This document shows, in pieces, positions 8,830 to 16,966 of a stretch of DNA of 47,714 bases. The notes below the pieces were generated by a model, which made no database searches, had not been told where the DNA came from, and saw only the letters and a list, made by a program, of their open reading frames with translations. Position 1 is the first letter of the stretch, and every line of letters starts with the position of its first letter. Source of the stretch: Chloroflexi bacterium OLB14 (lineage in GTDB: Bacteria; Chloroflexota; Anaerolineae; Anaerolineales; Villigracilaceae); the NCBI GenBank assembly GCA_001567105.1, contig LMZR01000071.1:1-47714 (forward strand), read 5' to 3'. The translations under genes and the position numbers were made by a program.

Positions 8830-8907
8830 AGGTTGGGATTATACCAAACGCTTCTGAACTTAATTTGTGTTTGGTTTTGCTCCATCAATTTTTTTGTTTT
8901 TATTTTA

Positions 8908-9083
8908 GTAGGGGCGACCCATTCAGAGAAATGAATTCATCACAATTAAAAGAGGCGGGTCGCCCTTGTTGCTGAAATAATTCCATGCACAAAGGGCGAC
9001 CCGCTCTTCCTTAACAAGACGAATGATTTCAGAAGTGATTTTCTAAATTTGTTAATTGATATATTTTGATGGGTCGCCCCTAC
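8908..9083. mobile_element. Palindromic MITE/REP-like element with GGGCGACCC motifs
   Basis: The outer 15-bp arms GTAGGGGCGACCCAT (8908-8922) and ATGGGTCGCCCCTAC (9069-9083) are perfect inverted repeats. Inside, a second imperfect inverted pair (around 8950-8969 and 8989-9008) uses the same GGGTCGCCC core. There is no coding capacity. This architecture is that of a non-autonomous palindromic element inserted between miaB and the DUF2270 gene. I see no clear target-site duplication. Confidence 0.75.
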
Positions 9084-9091
9084 GAATTAAT

Positions 9092-10156
9092 TTATTTCTC
9101 CGTCAGCGGAGCAAAGCCGCCGCCTAGAATCTCTTGTGCAGGGGACACAATCACTACGGCTTGGGGATCTTCTTTTGCAACTGCGGATTTTAAGTTATGC
9201 GCTTCGGTGACGGTCAATGCACACATCAACACAGCGCGTTCTTGACCTGTGTACATACCTTTGCCTGATAATGCCGTCACTCCGCGTTTCATGTCGGTTA
9301 AGATTCGAGCAGAGACGTTATCAGGTTGGTTGGTGATGATGAGGGCTAACAACTGTCGGCGCCGTGAACGAGGCGCAAGTAAGGCGCGTAACCCTTTTGG
9401 CTTGCCTTGTTCGCTTGGGGCGGCAGTAGCAGATTCATCACCAAATCTTGGTAGCACTTCACCTGTGGCGCGGGTTAAATTAACAGTGGCAATAGCGAAC
9501 AAACCTAAAAATAAATATAGTACAAAACCAATGCCAATCATTATTTCACCTGATACGGGTCCGATTGCACTGCGTTCTATAAACTCTTGAAAGTCATTTG
9601 CAGGTGTGGGGAAGAGCCAAATTTTTGCAACCCACGAAGCATACAGAATTAAAAATATCCATAAATAATTTCGGCGTAATCTTCTGCCAAATGCTTCCGA
9701 CATTGAAATTGGAAAACTGGGCGTGAGTAAATTTTCGGCTAAATTTTCTGCCCATTCGGGTGACGGGTGAAATGGCGGAACGAGCATGGCGGCGTAAAAG
9801 TCTGTTTCCATTAAACGCACGCGATAACTCCATAATTCATAATAACGATAACGGCGGGCTTCAATAAATAAAAACCATAAAACCAATAAAGTATTTAATA
9901 AAATGATGGCGTGATGTACTTCTGCTTGGCTAAAGGCAATGGATAATGTTGCGCCTGTGACAACTACTGCCCAATTTGTGGTGGTGTCTAACCTTTGTCT
10001 CCACACGTTGGCGCGTTGTACTTCGGCACGGAAGAAATGCACCATAGCGGTTACAAATTCACTGCTGGTTATTTTATATCCGCGATACGTCCAAACAGGT
10101 TCTTCAATTTTTTCTTTCTTTTTCGTTTTTGAGGCTTGTGTAGATTTTGTAGGCAT
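9092..10156 (-). CDS. DUF2270 integral membrane protein with C-terminal DUF2179-like domain
   Basis: The chosen ATG at 10156 gives 354 residues (MPTKST). It has AGGTAAG about 8 bases upstream, whereas an ATG 13 codons earlier at 10195 lacks a ribosome site. After a Lys-rich start, the DUF2270 part has YRGYKITSSEFVTAMVHFFRAEV-like cytosolic sequence and two pairs of helices around residues 65-100 and 165-230. The C-terminal 95 residues (RGVTALSGKGMYTGQERAVL, ending QEILGGGF) resemble the cytosolic DUF2179 domain found at the end of YitT-type membrane proteins. The function is unknown. The sequence between the two domains is basic (APRSRRRQ). Confidence 0.8.
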   Translation of the reverse strand: MPTKSTQASKTKKKEKIEEPVWTYRGYKITSSEFVTAMVHFFRAEVQRANVWRQRLDTTTNWAVVVTGATLSIAFSQAEVHHAIILLNTLLVLWFLFIEARRYRYYELWSYRVRLMETDFYAAMLVPPFHPSPEWAENLAENLLTPSFPISMSEAFGRRLRRNYLWIFLILYASWVAKIWLFPTPANDFQEFIERSAIGPVSGEIMIGIGFVLYLFLGLFAIATVNLTRATGEVLPRFGDESATAAPSEQGKPKGLRALLAPRSRRRQLLALIITNQPDNVSARILTDMKRGVTALSGKGMYTGQERAVLMCALTVTEAHNLKSAVAKEDPQAVVIVSPAQEILGGGFAPLTEK

Positions 10157-10271
10157 GATTTTTCTTACCTGCTTTTTATTAATCAAATATACCATTTTAT
10201 AAATGTATGTTTGATGTCAATTGCGTTGTCATATAAATGTGTTCAAAAAAGAGAGTTTTTACGGGCAAGAT

Positions 10272-10305
10272 AATAAAAACGGCGACTTAAGTCGCCGTTT
10301 TTATT
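10272..10305 (-). terminator. Intrinsic terminator after the uracil-DNA glycosylase
   Basis: A perfect 34-bp palindrome whose core arms are ACGGCGACTT and AAGTCGCCGT, flanked by A and T runs. It overlaps the UDG stop codon. Its ACGGCGAC/GTCGCCGT arms are the same as in the terminator at 47681-47712. Confidence 0.88.
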
Positions 10306-10909
10306 ACTTTATCAACTCATCATACTTCTTACGAACTTCTTGAATATCTTCCCACATCAACGCCTTAGGCGAACCTGCCTGACGTGATTGATTCCGTAAT
10401 AAATAGGATGGATGGAAAATCGGCATCAGCCAACGCCCATCCAATTGAGTCCACTGACCACGCAGGGATGTAATGCCAGTCTTTTGCAAAACGGATTGAC
10501 AAGCTACATTTCCAGTCAACAAGATGAGGCGCGGATTCATGAGGCGCATAATCTCAAAAACGAAGGGACGATAATATTCAATTTCCTTATCATTTGGCTT
10601 ACGAAAAGATTTTCCATCTTCTCCAGGTGGCATACGAAAAACAGAATTGATGATGTAAACATCTTGCTCAGGGTCAAAGTTTCCTGCGCTCAAAATTTTA
10701 TCCAACAACTGACCAGCAGGACCTACAAACGGCTTGCCCTTAATATTTTCTTGCGGACCAGGTGCTTCACCAATCAACAATAATTTTGCATTTGGATTTC
10801 CACGACTGATAACAATGTTTGTACCCGCATTTGCCAGCGGATCATCTTTCAGGTTTTTGAGGGCATTCAAAACCTCGTCGAGTGAGTTGTATAAATTTGA
10901 CTGAGCCAT
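10304..10909 (-). CDS. Uracil-DNA glycosylase family protein lacking Fe-S cysteines
   Basis: This 201-residue protein has the two hallmark motifs of the type 4/5-like UDG superfamily: GEAPGPQE at 48-55 and HPSYLLR at 166-172. The fold landmarks KPFVGPAGQLLDKIL and RLILLTGNVA are also present. It should remove uracil from DNA in base-excision repair. The oddity is cysteine content. Type 4 enzymes bind a 4Fe-4S cluster through four Cys, two near the N-terminus, one in a KCRPP-like stretch and one in ACRPFL. Here these places read LKDDPL, FRMPPG (M93) and YYRPF, and the only Cys is C137 elsewhere. The enzyme must be cluster-free or altered in function. Confidence 0.85.
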   Translation of the reverse strand: MAQSNLYNSLDEVLNALKNLKDDPLANAGTNIVISRGNPNAKLLLIGEAPGPQENIKGKPFVGPAGQLLDKILSAGNFDPEQDVYIINSVFRMPPGEDGKSFRKPNDKEIEYYRPFVFEIMRLMNPRLILLTGNVACQSVLQKTGITSLRGQWTQLDGRWLMPIFHPSYLLRNQSRQAGSPKALMWEDIQEVRKKYDELIK

Positions 10910-10932
10910 GCATTAAATTATACTGCTTTGAT

Positions 10933-12369
10933 TTATGAAGCGGTAGGAAAGCGCAACGTTAAAGTGCTACCTTGATTAATTTCACTTTCCATTTTGATTT
11001 CTCCATTCATGCCTTCGACAAATGTTTTGGCGATGGGTAAGCCTAACCCAAAACCTGGAATGGTGTTATCGGCACGATAGAAGCGGTCAAAGATGTGGGT
11101 TAAGTTTTCGGCAGAGATGCCTTCACCTTCATCTTGAATTTTGATTTCAATTTGTTTGTCAATTTGCTGTGCTTGAATTTTTATATCACCTGTGGAATGT
11201 TTGAGGGCATTATCTACAGCGATGAGCAAAACTTGTTTGAGGACATCTCTATCGCCAATGATGTTGAGATTGGGCGAAAGATGTAATTGGATATTTCTTT
11301 TTGAATCTAGTTGTTGTGCTTGGCGATGGGTTTCTTTAATTAAAGATGAAATGTCAACGGGTTCTTTGGCAAGATGGCGACCTGCATCTGCGCGGGCTAA
11401 CAATAACAAGTCATTGACGAGGCGAATAAGTCGATCGCTTTCATCTACCATGTCGTTCAGAATATCCGCTTGAATTTCTGGTGGAGCAGGTGGAGTCTTT
11501 TTCAGTAAACCTAAATTACCACGCAGGGTTGTAAGTGGCGTGCGTAATTCATGTGAAACATCAGCCACAAAGTTGCGTTGCATTTCAAGAGAGTGTTCCA
11601 CTTTTTGAAACGCGTTTTGTAAACGTGTCAGCATTGAATTAAATGTACTGGCTAGTTGACCAACTTCGTCATTTGGTCCCATATATTGGACGCGTTGTGC
11701 AAAATCTCGGTTGTCTCCAATTTTTTGGGCAGTTTGGGTAATACGTTGAATGGGGTTTAAGGTGATTCCCGAAAATATCCAGCCAATCCCAAAGGCGATT
11801 AAAGAGGTAAGTAAGCCAGTGATGATTAAAGTTGTGGCTAAAGATTTGAGTGTGCGATTTCTTTCAGTTAGTGGGCGTGCCACTTGAACAATATTTATAA
11901 CTTCATTATCTACAATCACAGGGCGGCTGTAAATTAACATTTCTTCATTTTCAATTAGACCAGTTTCAAACCAATCTTGTTTGTTTTGCACTGCCTCTAA
12001 CCCTGCTGGACTAAATGGAAATTCATCACCTGTTCTACCGAATGGGCTAGCCACAAGATTCCCTTCGGCATCTAACACGCGGGCAATTTCACGTTCGGGA
12101 AATTTTTGAAATTCCTGTTCTTCAGAAAATTCATTGAAAGGTAACGGCTTCAAATAATTTTCGTTATGTTCTTCATTAGGAAAAGGTGGTGGTGGTACGT
12201 CTGTTCTTAATGTTGCATCTGCTAGTCTTGTGGAACTTAGAATTAAGTCGCGTTTCAGTGAATCAAGTGTATCTTGTGATTGAATTGTATAAAGGACGAA
12301 GCCAAAGATAGATAAGGTCAATGCTAAGATAAACGTATATAACAAAGTAAAACGAAAACGGATAGACAT
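10933..12369 (-). CDS. Membrane sensor histidine kinase, partner of the adjacent OmpR-type regulator
   Basis: A 478-residue kinase with a helix at about residues 8-28 and a periplasmic or outer region of about 140 residues containing an acidic Pro-rich stretch (PPPPFPNEEHNEN). A second helix is at about 178-200, then HAMP (about 200-255) and HisKA with H273 in VSHELRTPLT. The ATPase domain has NALKHS, DEGEGIS and FGLGLPIAK boxes. It overlaps the regulator's stop by one base (TAATG), so the two form one operon, regulator first. The sensed signal is not evident. There is no PAS domain, unlike classical PhoR. The divergent VTC operon is the obvious candidate target. Confidence 0.92.
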   Translation of the reverse strand: MSIRFRFTLLYTFILALTLSIFGFVLYTIQSQDTLDSLKRDLILSSTRLADATLRTDVPPPPFPNEEHNENYLKPLPFNEFSEEQEFQKFPEREIARVLDAEGNLVASPFGRTGDEFPFSPAGLEAVQNKQDWFETGLIENEEMLIYSRPVIVDNEVINIVQVARPLTERNRTLKSLATTLIITGLLTSLIAFGIGWIFSGITLNPIQRITQTAQKIGDNRDFAQRVQYMGPNDEVGQLASTFNSMLTRLQNAFQKVEHSLEMQRNFVADVSHELRTPLTTLRGNLGLLKKTPPAPPEIQADILNDMVDESDRLIRLVNDLLLLARADAGRHLAKEPVDISSLIKETHRQAQQLDSKRNIQLHLSPNLNIIGDRDVLKQVLLIAVDNALKHSTGDIKIQAQQIDKQIEIKIQDEGEGISAENLTHIFDRFYRADNTIPGFGLGLPIAKTFVEGMNGEIKMESEINQGSTLTLRFPTAS

Positions 12370-13046
12370 TATTCCTCGCGCAATACATATCCAATGCCGC
12401 GCACGGTTTGAAGCACGCGTGTTTCACCATCGGCTTCTAATTTTTTTCGCAAATAACCGATGTAAATTTCCAAGACATTATCGTCACTGCCAAAATCATA
12501 TCCCCACACATCGTTGAGGATTTGCCTGCGCTCTAAAACTTGACGTGGATGTCGTAAAAATAAATGCAATAAATTAAATTCTGTGACGGTTAAATTCAAA
12601 AGCCGTTCGCCTCGATATGCCTGATGTGTAGTAGGGTCTAGATTGATATCTAAGTAGCTTGCTTTCTTGTTTTGTGGTTTTTCTTCAACTCTTCTTAACA
12701 TGGCTTGTACACGTGCGACTAACTCAGCAGGGGCAAATGGTTTGATTAGATAATCATCCGCGCCACTTTCTAGTCCTTCTACCCGATTCTCAATTGCATC
12801 TCGTGCAGTTAACATCAGAATCATGGTTTTATTTTCTTCATCACGCAATCTTTGAATGAAAGTGATGCCATCCATTTTGGGCATCATCCAATCTACGATG
12901 ATTAAGTCAGGTTGGCGATTTTTTACAAGTGGAAGTGCTTCCAAGCCATCGTTGGCTGTTAGGACATTTAAGTTTTCATAAGCCAAGGTGCGCTGGAGCA
13001 TTTTGAGTAATTTGGGGTCGTCATCTACGATTAATACAGTATTCAT
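12369..13046 (-). CDS. OmpR/PhoB-family response regulator
   Basis: A 225-residue regulator with receiver acidic residues D8-D9-D10, phosphoacceptor D52 (IIVDWMMPKMDG), and the switch Thr and Lys (MLTARD, LIKPF). It has a C-terminal winged helix with TVTEFNLLHLF and VWGYDFGSDDNVLEIYIGYL. All key residues are intact. It is transcribed away from the VTC gene. The 175-bp gap between them contains an exact 11-bp tandem repeat (13095-13116), a spacing typical for binding by this regulator family. It probably controls the VTC operon and perhaps itself. Confidence 0.93.
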   Translation of the reverse strand: MNTVLIVDDDPKLLKMLQRTLAYENLNVLTANDGLEALPLVKNRQPDLIIVDWMMPKMDGITFIQRLRDEENKTMILMLTARDAIENRVEGLESGADDYLIKPFAPAELVARVQAMLRRVEEKPQNKKASYLDINLDPTTHQAYRGERLLNLTVTEFNLLHLFLRHPRQVLERRQILNDVWGYDFGSDDNVLEIYIGYLRKKLEADGETRVLQTVRGIGYVLREE

Positions 13047-13094
13047 AATTTTTCTTTCATTTTCATCTTATCACAACCTAACTATAAAAAAAGA

Positions 13095-13145
13095 TGCTGT
13101 GAAATTGCTGTGAAATAAACTTCATTGAGATAATCTCAGTATATT
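13095..13145 (+). promoter_or_regulatory. Candidate operator: two tandem TGCTGTGAAAT repeats upstream of a -10
   Basis: TGCTGTGAAAT occurs twice head to tail at 13095-13105 and 13106-13116, an 11-bp period as in Pho boxes (CTGTCAT repeats). The repeats end where a -35 would start. A -10-like TATATT lies at 13140-13145, with no good -35 at 17 bp (13117-13122 reads AAACTT). A half-site in inverse orientation (TTCACAG, 13144-13150) overlaps it. This is the layout of an activator-dependent promoter for the VTC operon. Confidence 0.6.
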
Positions 13146-13221
13146 CACAGTTTTTTCTTGGTGTCTTCATAGGCACTGATTCTAGAATTTGGCATATTCA
13201 GAAATTGAAGAGGTAGATGTT

Positions 13222-13992
13222 ATGTCAAATCTTAGTCATATTATTCGTAGTTTTAATCGCTTTGAGTTGAAATATTTAATCACACTCAAACAAGCCGAGC
13301 AATTTAAGCTGGCTTTACAACCTTACTTGCTTGTAGATGAGCATGGAAAATCAAATGGTCGTTACGCGCTGACGAGTTTGTATTACGACTCACCAGATTT
13401 TCGCTGTTATTGGGAAAAGATAGATGGCATTCGCTATCGCCGTAAATTGCGTATTCGCTATTACGACTCTGGGCTTCCACTTTTAGATAGCACACCTGTA
13501 TTTGTGGAAATCAAACAACGTATAGACCGCGTTACTCAAAAACGCCGCGTTATTCTTCCTTATAAAGAAGCCTTGCTTCTGTGTAATGAACGCACACTTC
13601 CAGAAACTTATGCGCCAGATGATAAAGCTGTCATTGAAGAGATTCATACTTATTTATGGCAATACAACCTATACCCTGCCAGCATCATTCGTTATGAAAG
13701 ACAAGCATTTATTGGCGGCGATGCTGAAGTAGGTTTACGCGTCACCTTTGATGACACACTTTCATATCAAACTGAACAACTGCTTTTGCACGAAGCCCCA
13801 AACAATGTGCCATTATTACCAGCAGATCAAGTCATTATGGAAATTAAAGTAAATGAGCGGATTCCCTATTGGCTGACAGAGTTAGTAGCAGAACACAATC
13901 TAAAACTGATTCGCGTGAGTAAATATTGTCACAGCATCGAAGCATCTAATCTATTCCCATCTATCTCTTCTCGGCGTTCCATTTCTATCTAA
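13222..13992 (+). CDS. Polyphosphate polymerase (VTC) domain protein
   Basis: The chosen ATG at 13222 gives 256 residues and has GAGG about 8 bases upstream; a TTG 33 bases earlier is less likely. The whole protein is a VTC catalytic domain, known from yeast Vtc4 to make polyphosphate from ATP in a tunnel lined with basic residues. The signature strands are present: RFELKYLI, RYRRKLRIRYY, VFVEIKQR, QKRRVILP, RYERQAF, the acidic metal-binding EIKVNE and KYCHSIE. There is no SPX domain and no membrane segment. It is the first gene of a three-gene set with DUF4956 and CotH, a combination seen elsewhere in bacteria. Whether it makes free polyphosphate or modifies something else is unknown. Confidence 0.88.
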   Translation: MSNLSHIIRSFNRFELKYLITLKQAEQFKLALQPYLLVDEHGKSNGRYALTSLYYDSPDFRCYWEKIDGIRYRRKLRIRYYDSGLPLLDSTPVFVEIKQRIDRVTQKRRVILPYKEALLLCNERTLPETYAPDDKAVIEEIHTYLWQYNLYPASIIRYERQAFIGGDAEVGLRVTFDDTLSYQTEQLLLHEAPNNVPLLPADQVIMEIKVNERIPYWLTELVAEHNLKLIRVSKYCHSIEASNLFPSISSRRSISI

Positions 13993-14021
13993 ATAAATTT
14001 ATTTAATCAAAGGAGTTTCAC

Positions 14022-14702
14022 ATGGATATTTTCAACTTTCAAGACCTAACAGGGGAGTTCTCAATCTTAGATATCACAATTGCGATTAGCTTGAGTTTTG
14101 TACTCAGCGCCTTCATCGGTTGGATATATAAGACCACGCATCGTAGCACATCATATACACAAAGTTTTGTATTTACATTAGTCCTTAATGGCATGGTAGT
14201 TGCTTTGGTGATGATGATTGTCGGTTCAAATATTGCGCGCGCATTTTCTTTGGTAGGCGCATTATCTATCATTCGTTTTCGTAACGCCGTCAAAGAAACG
14301 CGCGATGTGGGCTTCATTTTCTTCACGATGGCAATTGGCATGGCAACGGGTACAAAATTTTATTTGTTAGCCATTATTGCCGCAGTGGTAATCAGCCTCA
14401 TCATCTTAATGATGACGCGCTTCAATTGGTATGCACGTGAAATGGTTAGCCAAATTTTGCGGGTACAACTGCCAAATAACCTGCCATTTGATACTTTGTT
14501 TGACCAAGCATTTCTCAAATACACCGATTCATCTGAACTGATTAGTGTTGATTCTGTACAAAACGGAATGCTAACTGAAGTGACCTATAGTCTTGGCTTG
14601 AAAAAAGCGAATCAAATGCAAGAATTTTTAACTGAAATCAAAAAGTTAAACGGTAATAACAAAGTCACACTCACGGCTGGGTATAACAGCACCGATTTGT
14701 AA
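14022..14702 (+). CDS. DUF4956 membrane protein
   Basis: This 226-residue protein has about four helices in its first 140 residues (around 18-36, 48-68, 88-104 and 108-132). The highly conserved segment SLVGALSIIRFRNAVKETRD lies between helices three and four, and about 90 soluble residues follow. The family resembles the MgtC type in its FSLVGAxxxxRFR core. AAAGGAG precedes the ATG. It sits between a VTC polymerase gene and a CotH gene. In that setting it may pass polyphosphate or a related group across the membrane, which is inference from gene neighbourhood only. Confidence 0.85.
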   Translation: MDIFNFQDLTGEFSILDITIAISLSFVLSAFIGWIYKTTHRSTSYTQSFVFTLVLNGMVVALVMMIVGSNIARAFSLVGALSIIRFRNAVKETRDVGFIFFTMAIGMATGTKFYLLAIIAAVVISLIILMMTRFNWYAREMVSQILRVQLPNNLPFDTLFDQAFLKYTDSSELISVDSVQNGMLTEVTYSLGLKKANQMQEFLTEIKKLNGNNKVTLTAGYNSTDL

Positions 14703-14715
14703 GATAACAAAATAT

Positions 14716-14738
14716 GCCCCTCTCACATGGAGAGGGGC
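14716..14738 (+). promoter_or_regulatory. GC-rich hairpin just before the cotH start
   Basis: Arms GCCCCTCTC and GAGAGGGGC (9 bp, perfect) with loop ACATG lie between the DUF4956 stop and the CotH ribosome site GGAG (14741). There is no T run, so it is not a terminator. It could set the expression ratio of the two genes or protect the 3' end of the upstream message. Confidence 0.5.
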
Positions 14739-14749
14739 AAGGAGATTTT

Positions 14750-16311
14750 ATGAGTCTTAAATTCAAACGACATTATCCAATATTACTTTTATTGATTCTA
14801 GTCGTATCAGTTTTAATTTTTGCATTTGGTCAACAACGTGTAATTGCTTACACCACGCAAGTTGCTACACAAACAGCCACTCCGAATGCCCAAATTGATT
14901 ACAGCAATGATGTCAGTTTGTTTGATGATTCGCTTGTGCATAGTATTCAAGTCATCATCTCGGATGAAGATTATCAAGAGATGCTGACAACCTATCAAGA
15001 AGCTGGTTTGAAAGAATATTATCAAGCAGATGTCATCATTGATGGTGTGCGGATTAATGATGTGGGCATTCGTTTAAAAGGAAATGCTTCGCTTCGTACT
15101 GCACTGGGAGGTGGTCCAGGCGGTGGAGGTGATGGATTTCGCCCCAACAACGGCGATAACATGATGCCTTTCCCTGGTGGTCAACCGCCTGAAGGTTTGA
15201 TGGAAATAACATACAGCCATTTCCAAACAATGTTGAACAACCCGAAGGGAACGTCTTTCAAATGCCAGAAAATGCTGAGGTGCCAGAAGCAGGTCAAGGT
15301 CAAGATGTGATGCGCTTTAATCCAACTGAACAAAACAGTGGCGAAGTTAAAATCCCATTTATGATCAAGTTTGATGAATATGTTGAAGGTCAAACTTATC
15401 AAGGTTATACGGCTATCTCAATTCGCAATTATGGCGTATCAGGTGATGCTTCAATGCTTCAAGAACCTGTCACCAATGAAATTGCTCAATTGGTTGGCTT
15501 GCCCGCCACAGATACAGTTTACACAGGCTTTCGGTTTAATGATGAAGAAGAAACTTTATATGTGGTTTCTGAATTAGTTAACCAAGAATATCTCGACAGT
15601 TATTTTGAAAACTCAAATGGAGTTTTATATAAAGCAGAACTTGGCTCTACATTAAATTATGAAGGTGAAGACCCAAGTTTATATTCTGAAAGTTTTACAC
15701 AACAAACGCGAGTGAATGATGCTGACTTGGCTCCATTGATTAAGTTCATGCGCTTTCTGAGTGAGTCCGATGATGCAACCTTTGAAAAAGAACTTCCAAA
15801 CTATTTGGATGTAGATGCCTTTGCAACATATTTAGCAATCAATGCGTTGTTGGTTAACACTGATTCAATGATTGGTATGAATAATAATTATTATTTGTAC
15901 TATGACGATGTGACAGCTCAATTTACAATTTTGATGTGGGATGCCAACGAAAGCCTAGCAAAACTTGGTGGCAGTGTCACTTATGATGTTTCGTTGACGA
16001 ATACCCAGCAAGGTCGTGGCGGCGGGCGAGGTGGTCCTGGTGGTGGCTCAAACGCCTTACTAACCCGATTTATGGCAAATGCTACATTCAAAGCATTGTA
16101 CGAAGAAAAACTAGTAGAAGTATATGAACAAGCCTTTGCTACTGGAGCCATCTCTGATGTAGTTGAAAAATATGCCACTCTCATTCATTCAGTCAATGAT
16201 GACCGAAGTTTGGTAGATATCAGCACCTACGACCAAGCCGTTGAAAAGATTAAAAACTTTATTAGCCAAAGAAAAGAATATCTGCAAACCTTAGAGCTTT
16301 TTATAAAATAA
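14750..16311 (+). pseudogene. CotH kinase family surface protein, interrupted by a -1 frameshift
   Basis: Two overlapping frames make one CotH-like protein. The start at 14750 (GGAG upstream) gives a signal or anchor helix (about residues 8-27). A region with HSIQVIISDEDYQEML and VGIRLKGNASLRT, the typical CotH N-terminus, comes next, then a Gly/Pro/Asn-rich insert. The second frame continues through IPFMIKFDEYVEGQTYQG, the long kinase core, LAINALLVNTDSMIGMNNNY and TILMWDANESL. Adding one T to the run at 15196-15198 joins them (reading PPEGFDGNNIQPFP) into about 520 residues. CotH proteins are atypical protein kinases acting on extracellular or spore-coat proteins. The core shows no other damage, so it may be intact in the cell. 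Confidence 0.85.
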
Positions 16312-16340
16312 CCCATTTCATGCTGTAGGTGAAAATTTTG

Positions 16341-16375
16341 AAGTCACTCTCCAATTGAAAAGAGAGTGACTTTTC
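16341..16375 (+). terminator. Intrinsic terminator after cotH
   Basis: Arms AAGTCACTCTC and GAGAGTGACTT (11 bp, perfect) with a 10-base loop, followed by TT and a short T-rich tail. It ends the VTC-DUF4956-CotH operon. Confidence 0.85.
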
Positions 16376-16479
16376 ATATTTGTTAAGTGTTGTTTTGCAA
16401 TATTCTTGTCACGAATGATTCGACTAACTTGATTATTATATCGCCACCTTAAACCTGAAAACATAAGGACAGATTTTCC

Positions 16480-16911
16480 ATGCAAACAGAATCAATCACT
16501 ATTCATGCTGCTGAGCCCGATATTATTTTGCCTACAACTCATTTGCGTGAGTTATTAACAGCAAACCATGTCTCTGAAGAAATCATCAAAAGTTGCGAAA
16601 CTGCATTAGCAGATTTGCTAAAGAAAATTGTAATAGATGGATATCAAAATGATGAGCAACAACTAATCACTGTAAATATTTCTTACAATGGTAAGGGAGT
16701 TTATATCGAAACCCAAGATGAAGGCATGCCTTCTGATGACCCTGCACATCACGTCATCACCGCTAAAAATTTACTGCCCCCAGATGTTGAAATTAAATCG
16801 GATGTTCAACCTGCTCAGCCTGAAACCGAAAAGCAAGAACATATCCTAGACGAAGTATGGTACGAAGTGGCTATGGGCAAAAATATTTGGCAGTTAATAA
16901 AATATATTTAA
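16480..16911 (+). CDS. Divergent RsbW-like ATP-binding protein
   Basis: This 143-residue protein has the outline of a serine-kinase anti-sigma type HATPase: an N-terminal strand, a helix CETALADLLKKIVIDGYQ, strands ITVNISYNGKGVYIETQDEG and an Asp-Glu-Gly box at 80-82. In RsbW-type kinases the helix carries an Asn that binds Mg-ATP (LxNNAIxHAY-like); here that place is K48 or K49. The Gly-rich lid is also weak, with only HVITAKNL visible. It may therefore bind a partner without phosphorylating it. It stands alone, and no anti-anti-sigma or sigma gene is adjacent. Confidence 0.55.
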   Translation: MQTESITIHAAEPDIILPTTHLRELLTANHVSEEIIKSCETALADLLKKIVIDGYQNDEQQLITVNISYNGKGVYIETQDEGMPSDDPAHHVITAKNLLPPDVEIKSDVQPAQPETEKQEHILDEVWYEVAMGKNIWQLIKYI

Positions 16912-16918
16912 CCAATTG

Positions 16919-16947
16919 TTGATTAGGCAAATCAATCGGTGTAAAAT
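16919..16947 (+). promoter_or_regulatory. Candidate purB promoter
   Basis: TTGATT (16919-16924), a 17-bp spacer and TAAAAT (16942-16947) match 4/6 and 5/6 of the vegetative consensus. The predicted start near 16954 gives a leader of about 120 bases containing the small ORF at 16967. Confidence 0.5.
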
Positions 16948-16966
16948 CTTGCCAAGAGAAAACACC

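Noticed and set aside
5713..9083. Possible CRISPR array from several palindromes in this part
   Set aside because: The palindromes differ in sequence and spacing; there are no regular repeats with spacers and no cas genes.
13189..13221. TTG start for the VTC protein
   Set aside because: The ATG at 13222 has a ribosome site and begins next to the conserved core; the extra residues add nothing.
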